Below, piece after piece: positions 61,925 to 64,000 of a DNA stretch of 64,000 bases. Source of the stretch: Labilibaculum filiforme (GTDB lineage: Bacteria > Bacteroidota > Bacteroidia > Bacteroidales > Marinifilaceae). The notes below the pieces were generated by a model. That model saw nothing but the letters and a program-made list of their open reading frames with translations, searched no databases and was not told where the DNA came from. The translations under genes and the position numbers were made by a program. Each line of letters starts with the position of its first letter. Position 1 is the first letter of the stretch. The stretch lies in assembly GCF_002843315.1 (NCBI RefSeq), contig NZ_MVDD01000006.1:210001-274000 (forward strand), in the 5' to 3' direction.

Positions 61925-64000
61925 ATGAATAGAATTCACATTGTCTCCAACAGACTTCCTGTTAGTATAAACGTAGAAAATGACGACATCGAATTAATTC
62001 CAAGCGTTGGTGGACTCGCAACAGGAATGAGGTCGGTATATAAAGAATACAATGGGAAATGGATTGGCTGGCCAGGATTAGCCAGCGATGATCTTGATGA
62101 TCAGCTAACTGCGAAGATTGAAGAAAAATTAATTGAAGAAGATTGTGTATCTGTTCATTTATCAAAACAAGAAATAGATTTGTACTACGATGGTTTTAGT
62201 AACCGAACTATTTGGCCACTATTTCATTATTTTGCTCAATATATTGATTATACACCCGAACTATGGGATGCTTTTGTTAGTGTAAATCAAAAATTTGCCG
62301 ATAAAGCATTAGAAACCATCGAAGAAGGTGATACTATTTGGATTCACGACTATCAATTGTTACTGGTTCCAGAAATGATAAAATCGAAAAAACCAGGTGT
62401 TACTATTGGATTTTTCTTACATATTCCCTTTCCCTCCTACGAGGTGTTTCGAATTTTACCCTGGAGAAAAGAGTTGATACAGGGAATGCTGGGAGCTGAT
62501 TTAATAGGCTTTCATACTTTCGATTATCAAAGGCATTTTTGCAGTTCGGTTCGCCGATTAATGGGATACGAAATTTCATTCAACGAAATTCACATCGAAG
62601 ACAGAATTATTCTTGTTGATTCCTTTCCAATGGGAATCGACTACGATAAATTTAGAGAGGCGGCCACTCAATCTTTTCAAAAACCACTTCAGGAAAAATC
62701 GAAGCTTCATCGGGAGTTAGAAAAATATTTTCTCGTTTCCCCAGAACGAAAGCTAATTCTTTCTATCGATCGGATGGATTACTCGAAAGGAATTCCGAAT
62801 CGTTTACGTGCATTTTCAAAATTTCTAGAAGATTATCCCGAATGGATTGGAAAAGTAACTTTGATTATGCTCGCAGTTCCTTCTCGTGGAACGGTAGAAC
62901 ATTATATCAACCTAAAAAGAGAAGTAGATGAATTGGTTGGAACGGTAAATGGAAAATTTGGAAGCATTAACTACACTCCTGTTTGGTACTTTTATCGATC
63001 TTTACCTTTCGAAAACCTAATAGAATTATACAGCTCGTGCGATGTTGCTCTAGTAACACCTGTGCGCGATGGAATGAATTTGGTTGCTAAGGAATATGTA
63101 GCTTCAAGAACCAATAGAACAGGCGTAATTATTTTGAGTGAAATGGCAGGTGTTGCCAAAGAAATGGGCGAAGCTTTGATTATTAATCCAAATAATATTA
63201 ATGAAATTGCCAGCGCAATTAATCAGGCCTTAGTGATGCCTCTTGATGAACAACGGGAACGAATGATATTTCTTCAGGACAGAATAAAACGATACGATGT
63301 ATTTAAATGGTCTAGTGAATTTGTAAAATCTTTATCCAAAGTAGAGAAAATTCAAAACTCATTTAATGCGAAGAAAATCAATACTAAGATTATGGAAAAA
63401 CTTAATTCGGAATATCATGCTGCCGAAAAAAGAGCCATATTCCTTGATTACGACGGAACCCTGACTGGCTTTAGATCGAACCCTAATGATGCGAAACCAA
63501 ATGAAGAACTTCATGATATTCTTTATAAACTAGAAGAAGATCCCCGCAATGTAATTACAATTATAAGTGGAAGAGATAGAGATAGCCTGGAGAAATGGTT
63601 CGAAGGACATAAAATTAACCTAATTGTTGAACATGGTGTTTGGCTAAGAAAATATCAAAAAGAATGGAAAATGCTGACCAATGCTTCGGATGCATGGAAA
63701 CCAAATCTTCGCCCTACCCTGGAAACCTTCGTTGATCAAACTCCAGGATCTTTTATCGAAGAAAAAAACTATTCTTTGGTTTGGCATTTTAGAAAAGCAG
63801 AGCCAGAACAAGGAGAATTGAGAGCAAATGGACTTAGAGATGAGTTAACCACAATGATCGCGAATCACAATCTTGAAATATTAGAAGGAAATAAAGTGAT
63901 TGAAGTAAAAAGTGGTGGTATTAATAAAGGACTGGCAGCCATGCAATTTCTTCAAAACCAAAAAATTGATTTTATAATGGCGATTGGAGATGACTGGACG
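61925..64000 (+). CDS. bifunctional trehalose-6-phosphate synthase / trehalose-phosphatase (OtsA-OtsB fusion), 3' end outside window
   Basis: 692 codons are open from the ATG at 61925 to the window edge without a stop. The N-terminal OtsA domain (1 to about 475) starts MNRIHIVSNRLPVSI and has SVGGLATGM, WIHDYQLLLVPEMI, GFFLHIPFPSYEVFR, LSIDRMDYSKGIPNRL, VALVTPVRDGMNLVAKEYVA and the sugar-nucleotide site SEMAGVAKEMGEAL. The OtsB HAD domain follows with DYDGTLTGF (nucleophile Asp508), IISGRDRDSLEKWF and the last GDDWT motif at the edge. It makes trehalose from UDP-glucose and glucose-6-phosphate and removes the phosphate, typical for osmotic or desiccation protection. Divergent from GH15. Confidence 0.96.
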   Translation, partial: MNRIHIVSNRLPVSINVENDDIELIPSVGGLATGMRSVYKEYNGKWIGWPGLASDDLDDQLTAKIEEKLIEEDCVSVHLSKQEIDLYYDGFSNRTIWPLFHYFAQYIDYTPELWDAFVSVNQKFADKALETIEEGDTIWIHDYQLLLVPEMIKSKKPGVTIGFFLHIPFPSYEVFRILPWRKELIQGMLGADLIGFHTFDYQRHFCSSVRRLMGYEISFNEIHIEDRIILVDSFPMGIDYDKFREAATQSFQKPLQEKSKLHRELEKYFLVSPERKLILSIDRMDYSKGIPNRLRAFSKFLEDYPEWIGKVTLIMLAVPSRGTVEHYINLKREVDELVGTVNGKFGSINYTPVWYFYRSLPFENLIELYSSCDVALVTPVRDGMNLVAKEYVASRTNRTGVIILSEMAGVAKEMGEALIINPNNINEIASAINQALVMPLDEQRERMIFLQDRIKRYDVFKWSSEFVKSLSKVEKIQNSFNAKKINTKIMEKLNSEYHAAEKRAIFLDYDGTLTGFRSNPNDAKPNEELHDILYKLEEDPRNVITIISGRDRDSLEKWFEGHKINLIVEHGVWLRKYQKEWKMLTNASDAWKPNLRPTLETFVDQTPGSFIEEKNYSLVWHFRKAEPEQGELRANGLRDELTTMIANHNLEILEGNKVIEVKSGGINKGLAAMQFLQNQKIDFIMAIGDDWT

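Noticed and set aside
1-64000. CRISPR array, phage, integrase or secondary-metabolite cluster
   Set aside because: No spacer-repeat pattern, Cas gene, phage structural gene, integrase or synthase module was seen. The only tandem arrays have 21-bp units without unique spacers.

Overview
The window is AT-rich chromosomal DNA from a Bacteroidota (Bacteroidetes) bacterium. The evidence is a SusC/SusD pair, a UpxY-type antiterminator, a type IX secretion C-terminal sorting domain, PD40 and DUF3570 proteins, and promoters of the TTTG-N19-TAnnTTTG type, while most genes lack Shine-Dalgarno sites. A Na+-pumping methylmalonyl-CoA decarboxylase operon, a citrate lyase locus and trehalose synthesis suggest a marine, anaerobic or facultative member of the Bacteroidales (Marinifilaceae-like). 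That placement is inference; no 16S gene is present.

Region by region. 1-2600 is a decayed zone: a 21-bp tandem array, dispersed intergenic repeats, one conserved hypothetical gene, a solo UpxY antiterminator and a 56-codon internally deleted remnant of UDP-glucose dehydrogenase, probably the stump of a surface polysaccharide locus. 3.4-7.8 kb holds a TPR/PD40/SPOR-like envelope protein, a GAF protein, a DNA-glycosylase-like protein and a GreA/GreB-like factor. 8.5-10.2 kb is a metal-efflux unit: an ArsR-type repressor and a Cys-rich permease, each preceded by the same operator-like palindrome. 10.7-15 kb holds tRNA-Leu, a HEAT-like protein, a four-gene secreted redox cassette (thioredoxin-like, ApbE, DUF4266, DUF3570), and two tRNA-Gly genes with a third, disrupted copy. 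15-24.6 kb is mostly housekeeping: DPP IV, thrS-infC-rpmI-rplT, dapB, lepB, WbqC-like and Nudix. infC starts at an ATA codon behind a strong SD.

24.6-32.4 kb holds an NlpC/P60 peptidase, a PgpH-type HD phosphodiesterase, a lipoprotein related to a zinc peptidase family but lacking the zinc histidines, and a TonB receptor. 32.4-38.2 kb is a SusC-SusD-lipoprotein operon without carbohydrate-active enzymes. 38.7-42.4 kb holds pepD, a TSUP permease, an HD protein and a BFD-like [2Fe-2S] protein. 42.4-49.9 kb is the energy block on the minus strand: mce-mmdA-oadG-biotin carrier-oadB (last step of succinate to propionate coupled to Na+ export), then after a terminator a CitD-CitE fusion and CitF. 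50.4-58.5 kb holds purL, a 1243-residue T9SS-exported beta-propeller protein and a lipoprotein. 58.7-59.9 kb has a 0.4-kb internally deleted IS with 12-bp inverted repeats, a second 21-bp repeat array and an HTH/coiled-coil regulator. 60-64 kb is a divergent trehalose pair, GH15 and an OtsA-OtsB fusion cut by the window end, sharing a 30-bp palindrome.

The most unusual items are the two exactly 21-bp-periodic arrays, the twin operators of the metal unit, the ATA start of infC, the His-less zinc-peptidase relative, the CitD-CitE fusion, the secreted domain fused to OadB, and the miniature IS. No wholly new multi-gene system could be proven from sequence alone.
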